Positions 10,626 through 19,577 are shown, counted from the stretch's first letter. The stretch: DNA of 64,000 bases from Microbacterium sp. LWO13-1.2 (GCF_038397725.1 NZ_CP151634.1:1674001-1738000), one strand, 5' to 3'. A program made the numbers and translations. The notes: generated by a model from the letters alone, not told the origin.

Positions 10626-11266
10626 GCGACCTCGATCGCGATGCAGACGAACTGCTGCGCTTGGGCAGTGCCACGCTGTACGAGGCGTCGCGCAGCGACT
10701 GCTTTCTCGACCCCGCATTCCACCCGGCCTGGGAGGGCGCTCAGCTCGTCGGACGGGCATTCCCGGTGTCGGCGCAGATCGGCGACAACCTCGCTCTGCA
10801 TCACGGGATCGAAACGGCGACCGCGGGCGACGTGCTCGTCGTCGACGGAGGCGGCGCCGCCTACGGGTACTGGGGTGAGGTCATGACCGTCGCCGCCCAG
10901 GCCCGCGGAATCCGTGGGCTCGTCATCGACGGCGGCGTGCGCGATACGGCGCAGCTGGCCGCCCTGGGCTTCCCCGCCTTCAGCACGTCGATCTCGATCC
11001 GCGGCACGATCAAGCAGTGGCCAGGCACGGTCGGTCAGACGGTCACGCTTCGCGGACGTGTCATCCGACGTGGCGACGTGATCGTGGCAGACCGTGACGG
11101 CATCGCCGTCCTCCCCGCCGAACGCTACGACGACGTCCTCGCCGCATCTCGCGAACGCGCGGACAAAGAGGATGCGTACATGGCGAGGCTCCGCGCCGGC
11201 GAAACGACCCTCGACGTCTACGACCTCCGTCGCCTCGGCTCGCCGAGCAGCGACACGACCCCCTGA
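10622..11266 (+). CDS. RraA-family protein 3 (E-X20-R-D variant)
   Basis: This 214-residue protein is the most divergent of the three tandem paralogues. The position that is Asp in aldolases and Gly in RraA-like decarboxylases is Glu86 here, followed by X20 and Arg107-Asp108, with no acidic residue three places after Asp108. The family fold is clear from WGEVMTV and VIDGGVRDT. Its activity cannot be predicted: it may use another 2-oxo acid, act as a keto-enol isomerase or decarboxylase, or be a non-catalytic partner. It starts with GTG overlapping the previous stop codon and is followed after 9 bases by the second flavin hydroxylase. Confidence 0.78.
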   Translation: MSDLDRDADELLRLGSATLYEASRSDCFLDPAFHPAWEGAQLVGRAFPVSAQIGDNLALHHGIETATAGDVLVVDGGGAAYGYWGEVMTVAAQARGIRGLVIDGGVRDTAQLAALGFPAFSTSISIRGTIKQWPGTVGQTVTLRGRVIRRGDVIVADRDGIAVLPAERYDDVLAASRERADKEDAYMARLRAGETTLDVYDLRRLGSPSSDTTP

Positions 11267-11275
11267 GAGGGAGAC

Positions 11276-12940
11276 ATGACCCAGGTCCTGGACGCGGACG
11301 TCCTCATCATCGGCGCGGGCCCCGTCGGGCTCGTCGCCGCGCTCGATCTCGCCTCCCGCGGAATCTCCACCGTCGTCGTCGAGCAGCGGGAGTACCTCGA
11401 GCCGCCGAACGTGAAGTGCAACCATGTCGCCTCACGCACGATGGAGAGCTTTCGCCGACTCGGCTTCGCCGACGAGGTGCGTGCTGCCGGTCTACCGACG
11501 GACTACCCGCAGGACGTGGCGTTTCGCACCTCGCTGACCGGACGTGAGTTCGCGCGCATCCCGATTCCGGCGAGCGGCGAGCGCTACACCTCGCGCACCG
11601 GACCTGACACCTCCTGGAATACTCCGGAACCCCCGCACCGGATCAACCAGACCTTCCTCGAGCCGATCCTCGCCACGAACGCCGCAGCGTCACCGAACAT
11701 CACGCTGCTCAATCGGACGCTGTTCCATTCCCTGTCGCAGGGCGAGGAGTCGGTCTCCGTCGTGATCTCCGACCTCGACGGATCGAACGAGCGTGTCCTG
11801 CGCGGCCGCTATCTCATCGGTGCGGACGGCGGGCGATCGAACGTCCGCAAGCAGATCGGCGCCACACTCAGCGGTGATGCCGTGCTGCAGCACGTGCAGT
11901 CGACGTGCATCCGTTCTGTCGACCTGTACGAGCAGATGACTGCCGCGGAGCCGCGAGCCTGGGGCTACTACACGTTCAACGCGCGCCGACTCGGTCACGT
12001 CTACGCGATCGACGGTCGAGAGACCTTCCTCGTGCACACCTACCTCTCCCCGGAGGAAGCGGCGCACGAAGGCGCCGTGGACCGGGACGCCGCCATCCAG
12101 GCGATCCTCGGTGTCGACGAGGACTTCCCCTACGAGGTCGTGTCTCGGGAGGACTGGGTGGCCAGGCGGCTGCTCGCCGACCGCTTCCGCGACGGGCGCG
12201 TCTTCATCGCCGGAGACGCGACGCACCTGTGGGTGCCGTTCGCCGGTTTCGGCATGAACGCGGGGATCGCCGATGTTCTCAATCTCACCTGGTCGCTCGG
12301 CGCTCATCTGAACGGGTGGGCGGCGGAAGGCATCCTCGACGCGTACGAGGCGGAGCGTCGACCGATCACCGAACAGGTGTCGCACTTCGCGATGAATCAC
12401 CAGCGGAAGCTCGCCAGGCCCGGCCTGCCCGACGCGCTCGAAGATGACTCGGATGCGGGCGACGCGGCTCGTGCCGAGTTCGGAGCCGCCGTGCACGCGC
12501 TCAACGAGCCGCAGTTCGCCGCGGCCGGACTCAACTACGGCTATGTCTACGGTGCCTCGCCGATCATCGCGTACGACGACGAGCAGGCTCCCGGCTATTC
12601 GATGGGGGAGTACACGCCCTCGACGGTTCCCGGATGCCGTGCCCCGCACTTCACGCTGCCGGACGGCTCGTCCTTCTACGACCGGCTCTCGGCCGGATAC
12701 ACGCTCGTGGTGCGCGACGGAGGCGATGGCGCGGCGCTGTCCGCCGCCGCTGAGAGCCGTGGCATCCCGTTCGCCCTCGTCGAGGCAGATGCCGAGTTCC
12801 TCCCCGTGGAGTACCGGTGTGCGCTCACACTCGTCCGTCAGGACCAGCACGTGGTCTGGCGGGGGGATACCGCGGACGCCGAGACGGCGGCTCATCTGTG
12901 GGAGCTGCTCCGCGGTGCCCTCGTCGCGGCCGCGGTCTGA
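11276..12940 (+). CDS. FAD-dependent aromatic hydroxylase (MhpA/PHBH fold)
   Basis: The 554-residue protein is a second class A flavin monooxygenase. GAGPVGLVAALDLASRG (from about residue 13) binds FAD, GADGGRSNVRK is the DG motif, and GDATHLWVPFAGFGMNAGIADV (about 317-338) is the second FAD motif. It is shorter than the hydroxylase at 5179 and differs in its substrate half. It is last in the ring-cleavage operon, with GAGGGAG just before ATG 11276. Two different hydroxylases in one regulon suggest either two successive ring hydroxylations or an oxidative decarboxylation plus a hydroxylation before cleavage. Confidence 0.85.
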   Translation: MTQVLDADVLIIGAGPVGLVAALDLASRGISTVVVEQREYLEPPNVKCNHVASRTMESFRRLGFADEVRAAGLPTDYPQDVAFRTSLTGREFARIPIPASGERYTSRTGPDTSWNTPEPPHRINQTFLEPILATNAAASPNITLLNRTLFHSLSQGEESVSVVISDLDGSNERVLRGRYLIGADGGRSNVRKQIGATLSGDAVLQHVQSTCIRSVDLYEQMTAAEPRAWGYYTFNARRLGHVYAIDGRETFLVHTYLSPEEAAHEGAVDRDAAIQAILGVDEDFPYEVVSREDWVARRLLADRFRDGRVFIAGDATHLWVPFAGFGMNAGIADVLNLTWSLGAHLNGWAAEGILDAYEAERRPITEQVSHFAMNHQRKLARPGLPDALEDDSDAGDAARAEFGAAVHALNEPQFAAAGLNYGYVYGASPIIAYDDEQAPGYSMGEYTPSTVPGCRAPHFTLPDGSSFYDRLSAGYTLVVRDGGDGAALSAAAESRGIPFALVEADAEFLPVEYRCALTLVRQDQHVVWRGDTADAETAAHLWELLRGALVAAAV

Positions 12941-12965
12941 ATCCGTACACGTCGGATTCGATACG

Positions 12966-13000
12966 AAGGGGGCCGGTCGCGAGATGCGACCGGCCCCCTT
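12966..13000. terminator. Bidirectional terminator between convergent genes
   Basis: A perfect 15-bp GC-rich stem (12966-12980 with 12986-13000) with a five-base loop lies between the stop at 12940 and the stop at 13007 of the opposing gene. Confidence 0.85.
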
Positions 13001-13006
13001 CTGCGT

Positions 13007-14383
13007 TCAGAACCGGATGACCTTGGTGGCCGCCATCGCCTTCAGCCCTTCGACGCCGAACTCCAGACCGTACCCCGACGCCTTCGTGCCGCCGAACGGC
13101 ACCTGCGGGTCGACGCCGCCGTGCTGGTTGATCCACACCGTGCCGGCATCGAGGCGCTGTGCGATATCTGTCGCAGCATCCGTGTCGGCGCCCCAGACCG
13201 ACGCGCCGAGTCCCTGCTCCGTGCCGTTGGCGCGGCGCACCGCATCGTCGACGTCGAAGTAGCGGATGACCGGCAGTACCGGGCCGAACTGCTCTTCGTA
13301 GACGACCGCGGCGTCGTCTTCGACGTCGGCGATGATCGTGGGTCGGTAGAAGAGCGGTCCGAGGTCTGCCGCCGGTTCTCCACCGGTGACGATGCGGGCT
13401 CCGCGGGTCCTGGCGTCATCGACGAGACGCGCGACGATGTCGAACTGAGCCGGGTTCTGCACCGGGCCGAGGCGATTCGTCTTGTCGTGACCAGAGCCCA
13501 GCGGTGCTGCTTCCGCTCGCGCGGCGAGGGCTGCCACCGTCTCCTCGTACACCGAGTCGTGCACATACAGCCTCTTCAGGGCGGCGCACACCTGCCCGGT
13601 GTTCATGAAGGCGCCCCAGAACAGCTTGTCGGCGACGGTTTCGACGTCGGTCCCGGGGAGCACGATGCCCGCATCGTTGCCGCCGAGTTCGAGAGTGAGG
13701 CGGGCGAGGTTCGCCGATGAGCTCTCCACGATCCGTCGGCCGGTGGCCGTCGATCCGGTGAACACGATCTTCGCGATGTCGGGGTGCGCAGCGAGGGCGG
13801 CACCCACCTCGCGGTCGCCGGACACCGCAGTGACCACGCTCGAGGGGAGGTGCCGGCGGAAGATCTCGATGAGCGCGAGAACGCTGAGCGGAGTGTTCTC
13901 GGAGGGCTTGATCACCACCGTGTTGCCCATCCGGAGAGCAGGAGCGATATGCCAGACCGCGATCATCACCGGGAAGTTCCATGGGCCGATGGAGGCGACG
14001 ACACCGAGCGGGACGTAGTGCAGCTCCGAGCCCTCGGCGAGCTTCTGCGGTTCGAGGATCGTGTCAGCGGCTCCGCGCAGCCAGTGCGCCGCGCCGTGAG
14101 CCTCGCCGGCTCCGGCGACCTTGCCCTGCTCCTGGGTGATGATCTCGCCGAGTTCTTCCGCGTGTGCATCGATGTCATCGGCGACGAGACGCATCAGGCG
14201 GGCGCGCTCCGCGTGCCCGAGAGCCGCCCACGCGGGTTGGGCAGCGGATGCCTCGGCGACGGCCACCTCGAGGTCGGCGACGGTCTGCACCGGTGCGTGA
14301 CCGATGACCGCCCTGGTCGCCGCGTCGAGGATCGGCCGACCGCTGTCGGCATCCAGGGAGACCGTGGCCAGGAGTTCGTTCAT
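13007..14383 (-). CDS. Aldehyde dehydrogenase, succinate-semialdehyde-dehydrogenase-like
   Basis: This 458-residue protein is a complete NAD(P)-dependent aldehyde dehydrogenase. Marks are GPWNFPVM (cofactor loop), KPSENTPLS, FTGSTATGRR, the general base in LELGGND, the catalytic Cys in NTGQVCAALKR and EEQFGPVLPV. The short N-terminus and the sequence style resemble aldehyde dehydrogenases next to catabolic clusters (SSADH/GabD and NAD-ALDH types). ATG 14383 has GGAAGGA seven bases upstream. It lies directly downstream of the PucR-type regulator on the same strand and may be cotranscribed with it. It may oxidise the aldehyde made by the ThDP decarboxylase encoded at 15799; that link is inference. 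Confidence 0.85.
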   Translation of the reverse strand: MNELLATVSLDADSGRPILDAATRAVIGHAPVQTVADLEVAVAEASAAQPAWAALGHAERARLMRLVADDIDAHAEELGEIITQEQGKVAGAGEAHGAAHWLRGAADTILEPQKLAEGSELHYVPLGVVASIGPWNFPVMIAVWHIAPALRMGNTVVIKPSENTPLSVLALIEIFRRHLPSSVVTAVSGDREVGAALAAHPDIAKIVFTGSTATGRRIVESSSANLARLTLELGGNDAGIVLPGTDVETVADKLFWGAFMNTGQVCAALKRLYVHDSVYEETVAALAARAEAAPLGSGHDKTNRLGPVQNPAQFDIVARLVDDARTRGARIVTGGEPAADLGPLFYRPTIIADVEDDAAVVYEEQFGPVLPVIRYFDVDDAVRRANGTEQGLGASVWGADTDAATDIAQRLDAGTVWINQHGGVDPQVPFGGTKASGYGLEFGVEGLKAMAATKVIRF

Positions 14384-14488
14384 TGCGGGTCCTTCCGCTG
14401 AGGAGGCAGATCGGGCGAGCCCGAACGGCCTCGGAGTCGATTCCGGATATTCAGTTGTCAGGGGAAGCCATGGGCGGCGGCTCGCAGC

Positions 14489-15655
14489 TCAGCGAAGCCC
14501 CGCGAGTGTCGCGACGCGCAGGCCGGTGTGCAGTTCGCGCCGGATGAGGCCGTCAGACAGGTCGACATCGGTGATCGCTCGCACTCGATCGAGTCGGTAG
14601 TAGAGAGTGCTCCGGTGGACGTGAAGCTCCAGAGCGGTGCGCTGTGCATCGCATCCGCAATCGAGGTACGCCTCGAGCGTGTGCGCCAGATCCGGGCCGG
14701 ATTGGGCTTCGAGCAGCCGCTGCACGGAGCCGGGGAGGTCGGATCGGGTCAACGTCTCGAGCGGCAGCTGCAGGAGCATGCGGTCAAGACCCAGGTCCTC
14801 CCAGTGCACGACGCGATCCCTGGTCGGGTCGATCGCGGCACCTCGTGCGGCGATGCGCGCTTCTCTCCGTGAGCGGTAGGCGTCCGCGAGGGGAGCGTGC
14901 GCCCCGCCGATGCCTGCTCGCAGCGACGCGAAGGCGGGGAGGTCGAGCAGACCGACGAGTCGGTCGCGATCGATCTCGTACGGGACGACCAGCACGGCCT
15001 CGCCGTCGACGACGGTGCCGACGGCCTTGAGAGCGGGGAACACCGGGATGGCCGAGAGCGCGCGATCGATGACGAGACGCAGCGCCGCAGAACTCGGGTC
15101 GAACCCGGACGGCGCCGCCAGCGTGATCACGCTGTAGTGGGGCACCGGGGAGACGAGCCCGCCGGTCAGGAGCTCGTCGGCGGCTCGAGTGCGCTGATCG
15201 CGATCGCCGTCCAGGAGAGCGGTGATCAGACGAAGGGCACGATCCTCGTCTTCGCGGTTGCCGAGCGCCATGGCGGCGAGGATGACGCCGATCTGCGCAC
15301 GAGACTCCCGGATCGCGTCATCCTCGATGAGGTGCTCGTCGGGGGTGTCTTCCGGGATCGTCGAGGAGACGTAGCCGACGAGGTGCCCTTCATGGCGCAC
15401 AGGTGCGACGTGCCGGGTCTGCCCGCCGTCCAGAGGCGGGATGCGCACAGGGCCGTCTGCATGCCCGACCCGGTACTCCTTGATCGACTCGCGCGCTCGC
15501 GAGGAACCCTTGTGGGACAGGATGATCGCGAGTCTCGCGTGGTCGACATCTCGGTCGTGGATGCTGAACGCGATCACGTTGAAATCGACGTCGAAGACGA
15601 TGATCGGCCGACTCAATCGGTCGGCGTACGCCTGGACATGTCCCTCGAGATTCAT
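14489..15655 (-). CDS. PucR/CdaR-family transcriptional regulator
   Basis: The 388-residue protein has an N-terminal sensory part (about 1-120), a GGDEF-like middle region, and a C-terminal PucR helix-turn-helix. The last is seen as LEAYLDCGCDAQRTALEL followed by HVHRSTLYYRLDRV (about 325-365). Members of this family usually activate catabolic genes in response to a metabolite. It sits in the middle of the aromatic island, divergent from the ThDP decarboxylase gene. It is the nearest candidate for the protein that binds the CGACAC-N-GTGTCG sites, but no such site lies at its own promoter, so the assignment is unproven. Confidence 0.83.
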   Translation of the reverse strand: MNLEGHVQAYADRLSRPIIVFDVDFNVIAFSIHDRDVDHARLAIILSHKGSSRARESIKEYRVGHADGPVRIPPLDGGQTRHVAPVRHEGHLVGYVSSTIPEDTPDEHLIEDDAIRESRAQIGVILAAMALGNREDEDRALRLITALLDGDRDQRTRAADELLTGGLVSPVPHYSVITLAAPSGFDPSSAALRLVIDRALSAIPVFPALKAVGTVVDGEAVLVVPYEIDRDRLVGLLDLPAFASLRAGIGGAHAPLADAYRSRREARIAARGAAIDPTRDRVVHWEDLGLDRMLLQLPLETLTRSDLPGSVQRLLEAQSGPDLAHTLEAYLDCGCDAQRTALELHVHRSTLYYRLDRVRAITDVDLSDGLIRRELHTGLRVATLAGLR

Positions 15656-15798
15656 CGCTCACCTCTCTGTGCTCACCCACGAGTGCCTTCATATCCGCCA
15701 AACGCTCGAGTTGCGGCGGACATGTTCACGACGGAGTTGTGACCGCCATGAAGTTCGACCTATATTCAATATAGTCAATTTCTAGAGAGGCGGCCAGT
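15656..15798. promoter_or_regulatory. Divergent promoter region with AT-rich palindromic operator
   Basis: Between the PucR-type gene and the ThDP enzyme gene lies the palindrome CTATATT-C-AATATAG (15760-15774). The 14 bases TCAATATAGTCAAT (15766-15779) recur with one change at 18737-18750, before the M20 gene. The site is about 25 bp before the start of the ThDP enzyme gene, where a repressor would block transcription. The GntR-type protein encoded at 18844 is the likely binder. Confidence 0.55.
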
Positions 15799-17415
15799 AT
15801 GGCAAAGATGACAGGCGGCGACGCGCTCACCCAGGCTCTGATCAGCGAGGGGGTCGAGACAGTCTTCGGCATCCCCGGCGTGCAGCTCGATGGGCTGACC
15901 GACGGCATGTATCGGCGTCAGGATGAGGTGCACCTGATGGTGCCGCGACACGAGCAGAGCACCACCTACATGGCAGACGGGTATCACCGGGTCACCGGCA
16001 AGCCCGGTGTCGCGATGGTCGTTCCCGGCCCCGGCGTGCTGAATGCGGGTGCCGGTATGGCGACGGCATACGCCTGCTCGTCGCAGGTCATGCTCCTCGC
16101 GGGGACCATCCCGAGCACGCTCGTCGGAGCGGGTCTCGGTGCGCTCCACGAGATTCCGAAGCAGACCGAAACGATCCAGGGACTCACGAAGTGGACGGCC
16201 AGGCCGACCCGTGTCGAAGAGATCCCCGACCTGGTGCACGAGGGGTTCCGCCAGATGCGAACCGGCCGCCCCCGGCCCGTCGCGCTCGAACTCGGGCCGG
16301 ACATCCTGCACGCCGTCGCCGACCTCGAGGTCGGCACGCCCTTCGCCGTCGACGCTCCGGTCGCGCCCGAAGACAAGGTTGCGGAGATCGCCCAGCTCCT
16401 CGCCGCCAGCTCCCGTCCGGTGATCCACGTCGGCGGCGGCGTCAAGGGGCAGCGGGCTTTCGATATGCTCGCTCGCCTCGCGGACCTGCTCGACGCGCCG
16501 GTCGTCATGAGTGAGAACGGGCGAGGCGCGATCGACGCCCGCGACCCGCACGCGCTCTCGGCGTACTCCCTGTGGGAACTGCGGGAGACGGCAGATGCCG
16601 TGGTGTCCTTCGGCAGCCGCTTCCTGACGCCTTTCGGTCAGCAACTGAACATCGGTGAGGCGCGGCTCGCGCTGGTGAACGTCGACCCGGCCGATCTGAC
16701 TGCACCTCGTCGTCCCGATATCGCTGTGAATGCAGACGCCACCGCCGTCCTGGAGGCGCTCGTCGCCCGTGTGCGGCGGCAGGAGGGCTGGGGGGCGGAG
16801 CTGCGTCGCCTCCGCGAAGACGGTGACGCGCGGGTGCGCGCTCAGGTCGCTCCGCAGATGGCGTTCGTCGACGCCATCCGCGCGTCGCTTCCCGCCGACG
16901 GGATCTTCGTCAACGAGCTCACCCAGATCGGGTACGTCTCCACCTACGGCTACCCGGTGCAGGCGCCGCGATCCTACGTCTGGCCCGGCTACCAGGGCAC
17001 GCTCGGCTATGCGATGCCGACCGCACTCGGCGCCGCCGTCGGCGCCGGAGACCGCCCGGTCGTCGTGGTCACCGGCGACGGTGGCATCGGCTGGTCGCTG
17101 CAGGAGTTCGCCACGGCGAAGAAATACGGCATCCCGCTCATCACGGTGCTGTTCGAGGACAACCGGTTCGGAAACGTGTGGCGCATCCAGCGAGACACCT
17201 ACGGAGGACGATTCATCGGATCCGATCTCACGAACCCGGATTTCGAGCTGCTGGCACAGGCCTTCGGCATCGACTTCACCCTCGCCGACGATGCGGATGC
17301 CGTGCAGCGCGGCATCGCCGCCGCGATCGCGGCCCGCCAGCCGGCCATCATCAAGGTGCCGGTCGACGTCTTCCCGTCGCCCTGGCCGTTCATCCACGAG
17401 CCGAAGAAGCACTAG
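15799..17415 (+). CDS. Thiamine-diphosphate-dependent enzyme (2-oxo acid decarboxylase / acetolactate-synthase-like)
   Basis: The 538-residue protein has the three-domain layout of the ThDP enzyme family: PYR domain (1-170), central domain (about 190-320) and PP domain (about 350-520). The catalytic Glu52 lies in PRHEQSTT. The ThDP-Mg motif starts at GDGG in the PP domain and ends in EDNRFG. There is no FAD-type evidence and no small subunit gene nearby, so biosynthetic acetolactate synthase is unlikely. Decarboxylation of an aromatic or branched 2-oxo acid (benzoylformate or arylpyruvate type) fits the aminotransferase and aldehyde dehydrogenase genes around it. ATG 15799 follows an AGAGAGG ribosome binding site. 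Confidence 0.8.
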   Translation: MAKMTGGDALTQALISEGVETVFGIPGVQLDGLTDGMYRRQDEVHLMVPRHEQSTTYMADGYHRVTGKPGVAMVVPGPGVLNAGAGMATAYACSSQVMLLAGTIPSTLVGAGLGALHEIPKQTETIQGLTKWTARPTRVEEIPDLVHEGFRQMRTGRPRPVALELGPDILHAVADLEVGTPFAVDAPVAPEDKVAEIAQLLAASSRPVIHVGGGVKGQRAFDMLARLADLLDAPVVMSENGRGAIDARDPHALSAYSLWELRETADAVVSFGSRFLTPFGQQLNIGEARLALVNVDPADLTAPRRPDIAVNADATAVLEALVARVRRQEGWGAELRRLREDGDARVRAQVAPQMAFVDAIRASLPADGIFVNELTQIGYVSTYGYPVQAPRSYVWPGYQGTLGYAMPTALGAAVGAGDRPVVVVTGDGGIGWSLQEFATAKKYGIPLITVLFEDNRFGNVWRIQRDTYGGRFIGSDLTNPDFELLAQAFGIDFTLADDADAVQRGIAAAIAARQPAIIKVPVDVFPSPWPFIHEPKKH

Positions 17416-17428
17416 CGGCCCGTCCGGA

Positions 17429-17468
17429 GAAGGGCGCGTTCAACCTGTCAAGGTCGGGCGCGCTCTTC
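17429..17468. terminator. Possible bidirectional terminator
   Basis: GAAGGGCGCG (17429-17438) can pair with CGCGCTCTTC (17459-17468) with one mismatch, between the convergent stop codons at 17415 and 17473. The loop is long, so this is a weak call. Confidence 0.4.
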
Positions 17469-17472
17469 GGCC

Positions 17473-18684
17473 TCAGTCGCGGTCCGCGGATGCACCGAGG
17501 TGGCTCAGCGCCAGCGCGGCGAGGGCGGCGGACTGCTCGCCGAGAACGCCGTCGTCGAAGATCGCGCGCGGCGAATGATTCATCTCGGCGGTTGCGGGGT
17601 CGGTGCCCTCCGGTGTCGCGCCGAGAAAGATGAACGCGCCGGGCACCTCGTTCAGCACGTACGAGAAGTCCTCCGATGCCATCGCCGGATGCTCCAGTTC
17701 TTCCACGCGCGCCGGGCCGAAGAGGTCGCCGAGAACGGTGAGGGCGTAGGTCGCCGCCGTCGGGTCGTTGACGGTCACCGGATATACGGCGCGGAACTCC
17801 GCCTCTCCGCGGCATCCGTGTGCGGCGGCGATGCCCTCGACGAGCACGGGGAGCTCGTCGGCGAGCACGTCCACACTTCGCGTCGAGAGGGTGCGGATCG
17901 TGACGCCGAGGCTCGCTTCGTCGGGGATGACGTTGACGACGTCACTGGCCCGCATCTTCGTCACCGAGAGCGTCACCGGGTCGAACGGGGAGAAGCGGCG
18001 CGTCGCGAACGCGTGCAGGGCCAGCACGATCTCCGCGGCGGCCGGTACCGGATCGACGGCCTGGTGCGGCCGTGATCCGTGGCCGCCTCGTCCGATCACG
18101 CGGACGGTGAGGGTGTTCGCGCCGGCCATCAAGGCGCCTCGTCGGGTGGAGAAGACGCCGCTCACGCCGGGCAGGACGTGAATGCCGTAGGCCGCAGTGA
18201 CGCGCGTGCCTCCGGCCGTGAGCACGCCATCGTCGATCATGCGCCGCGCGCCGCCGCCGGCCTCTTCGCCCGGTTCGAACATGAAGACCACGGACCCGCG
18301 GATCTCGTCCCGTCTCGCGCTGAGCAGCCGTGCCGCTCCGACCAGCGCCGCCGTGTGGAGGTCGTGGCCGCACGCATGCATCGCTCCCGGGACCTCGGAG
18401 GCGAACGGGAGCCCGGTGCACTCGTCGATCCGGAGCGCATCCATGTCGGCGCGGATCAGCACCGACGGGCCGGGAAGCGATCCGTGCAGCACGGCCACGA
18501 CCGACGTGAAATCATCGGGCCCGGTGGTGATCTGCAGGCCGAGCCCGTCCAGGGCTGCAACGACGACAGCGCGGGTGCGGGGGAGTGCGAAGCCCGTTTC
18601 CGGCCGTCGGTGCAGGATGCGCCGGAGATCTCTGAGCTCCGGCATCAGCGCGGCGGCGTCGGCGCGAAGGCGGGTTTCGGGCAT
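17473..18684 (-). CDS. M20-family amidohydrolase (N-acyl-amino-acid hydrolase type)
   Basis: This 403-residue metallo-amidohydrolase is of the M20D type (hippurate hydrolase, IAA-amino acid hydrolase). The metal ligands are seen in HACGHDLHT (Cys and His), FEPGEEAGGG (Glu pair), GIHVLPG, and a late His in EMNHSPRA. These enzymes cleave N-acyl or N-aroyl amino acids to the acid and the amino acid, which fits an aromatic catabolic region with an aminotransferase next door. I chose ATG 18684, because GAGGGAG lies at the right distance; an in-frame ATG at 18699 overlaps that site. It is divergent from the GntR-type regulator gene. Confidence 0.85.
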   Translation of the reverse strand: MPETRLRADAAALMPELRDLRRILHRRPETGFALPRTRAVVVAALDGLGLQITTGPDDFTSVVAVLHGSLPGPSVLIRADMDALRIDECTGLPFASEVPGAMHACGHDLHTAALVGAARLLSARRDEIRGSVVFMFEPGEEAGGGARRMIDDGVLTAGGTRVTAAYGIHVLPGVSGVFSTRRGALMAGANTLTVRVIGRGGHGSRPHQAVDPVPAAAEIVLALHAFATRRFSPFDPVTLSVTKMRASDVVNVIPDEASLGVTIRTLSTRSVDVLADELPVLVEGIAAAHGCRGEAEFRAVYPVTVNDPTAATYALTVLGDLFGPARVEELEHPAMASEDFSYVLNEVPGAFIFLGATPEGTDPATAEMNHSPRAIFDDGVLGEQSAALAALALSHLGASADRD

Positions 18685-18843
18685 TCGATACTCCCTCATG
18701 ACGGATCTGCGTCGACATTCGACCGATTAACATATATCAATATAATCAATAGGCGAAGGGCGCTGAACTCACGATCTATGTCTAATGTGAGAGGCACGCG
18801 GACCCTGGGTGGTGCGTCGTTGCAGGAATCGAAGGGAAGAACC
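18685..18843. promoter_or_regulatory. Divergent promoter region with AT-rich operator
   Basis: ATATATCAATATAATCAAT (18732-18750) lies between the M20 gene and the GntR-type gene. It shares 13 of 14 bases (TCAATATARTCAAT) with the site before the ThDP enzyme gene. It is likely an autoregulatory operator of the GntR-type protein. Confidence 0.5.
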
Positions 18844-19524
18844 ATGGCGCCGATCACGAACGCCGCTGTCGCCGTTCAGGTTGCTCGGGCGCTGGAGGCG
18901 GAGATCACGGCCGAGGGCTGGAAGTCGGGGCACTTCATCGGGCGTCGGCAGGAATTGGCCGCCCGTTTCAGCGTCGCGCCGGCCACGCTCGGCGAAGCCA
19001 TCCAGCTCCTGCGCTCACGGGGGATCGTCGACGCCAAGCCCGGCCCTGGTGGAGGGATCTTCGTCGCCGATCGTTCGCCGTTCACGCAGCTGAGCGACCA
19101 ACTGCTGAGCCTGCGTGAGGGAACGGCGACAGTCACCAACTGCCTTCGGGTACTCGATGCGCTCGATGGAACCGTGCTGCACGACGCGATCGAGTTCGCG
19201 AACGATGCGGATATCGCCGACGTCCGTCGTTCGGGGCAACTCGTCGAATCGGTCTGGGGAACGCCCGAGGGCCCGGCCGCGATCTGGGCGCTGCATGCGC
19301 GAATCGCACGCATCACGCCGAACGAACTACTGCGCAGTCTGTACACGAACCTGGTCGACTACATCACCGTCGAGGAACTCGATGGGGCGACCGCGCCGAG
19401 CACCCCTGAGCGCCTGCAGACCCACCTCGATTTCGCCGCCGCCGTGGTCCGCCGCGACCATGTGCTGGCCGCGTCGGCTGTCGAGCGTCACCGCGGGTCC
19501 TCGATGGCGGCTGTCCTTTCCTGA
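18844..19524 (+). CDS. GntR-family transcriptional regulator
   Basis: The 226-residue protein has an N-terminal winged helix (about 20-75): RRQELAARFSVAPATLGEA is the helix-turn-helix, followed by the wing with GPGGGIFVAD. The C-terminal part (about 85-226) is helical, as in FCD-type GntR proteins, with possible metal-binding His residues, but it is poorly conserved. ATG 18844 was chosen for GAAGGGAAG upstream; an earlier ATG at 18778 lacks a ribosome binding site. Three AT-rich palindromic sites surround it, before the ThDP enzyme, M20/GntR and aminotransferase genes. It therefore probably represses this sub-block in response to an amino-acid-like ligand. Confidence 0.8.
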   Translation: MAPITNAAVAVQVARALEAEITAEGWKSGHFIGRRQELAARFSVAPATLGEAIQLLRSRGIVDAKPGPGGGIFVADRSPFTQLSDQLLSLREGTATVTNCLRVLDALDGTVLHDAIEFANDADIADVRRSGQLVESVWGTPEGPAAIWALHARIARITPNELLRSLYTNLVDYITVEELDGATAPSTPERLQTHLDFAAAVVRRDHVLAASAVERHRGSSMAAVLS

Positions 19525-19577
19525 GCCCCCGGCGGCCTCCGCTTCGGTGTTTCGGGTTGACAGGAGCGCCTTCGATG

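Noticed and set aside
12943..12961. AATCCG...CGGATT palindrome after the second flavin hydroxylase
   Set aside because: It looks a little like the CGACAC-N-GTGTCG operator, but arm spacing and centre differ and it lies downstream of a stop codon with no gene start after it on that strand.
15799..17415. Biosynthetic acetolactate synthase (ilvB)
   Set aside because: No small regulatory subunit or other ilv genes are near; context is catabolic and the gene carries a catabolic-type operator.
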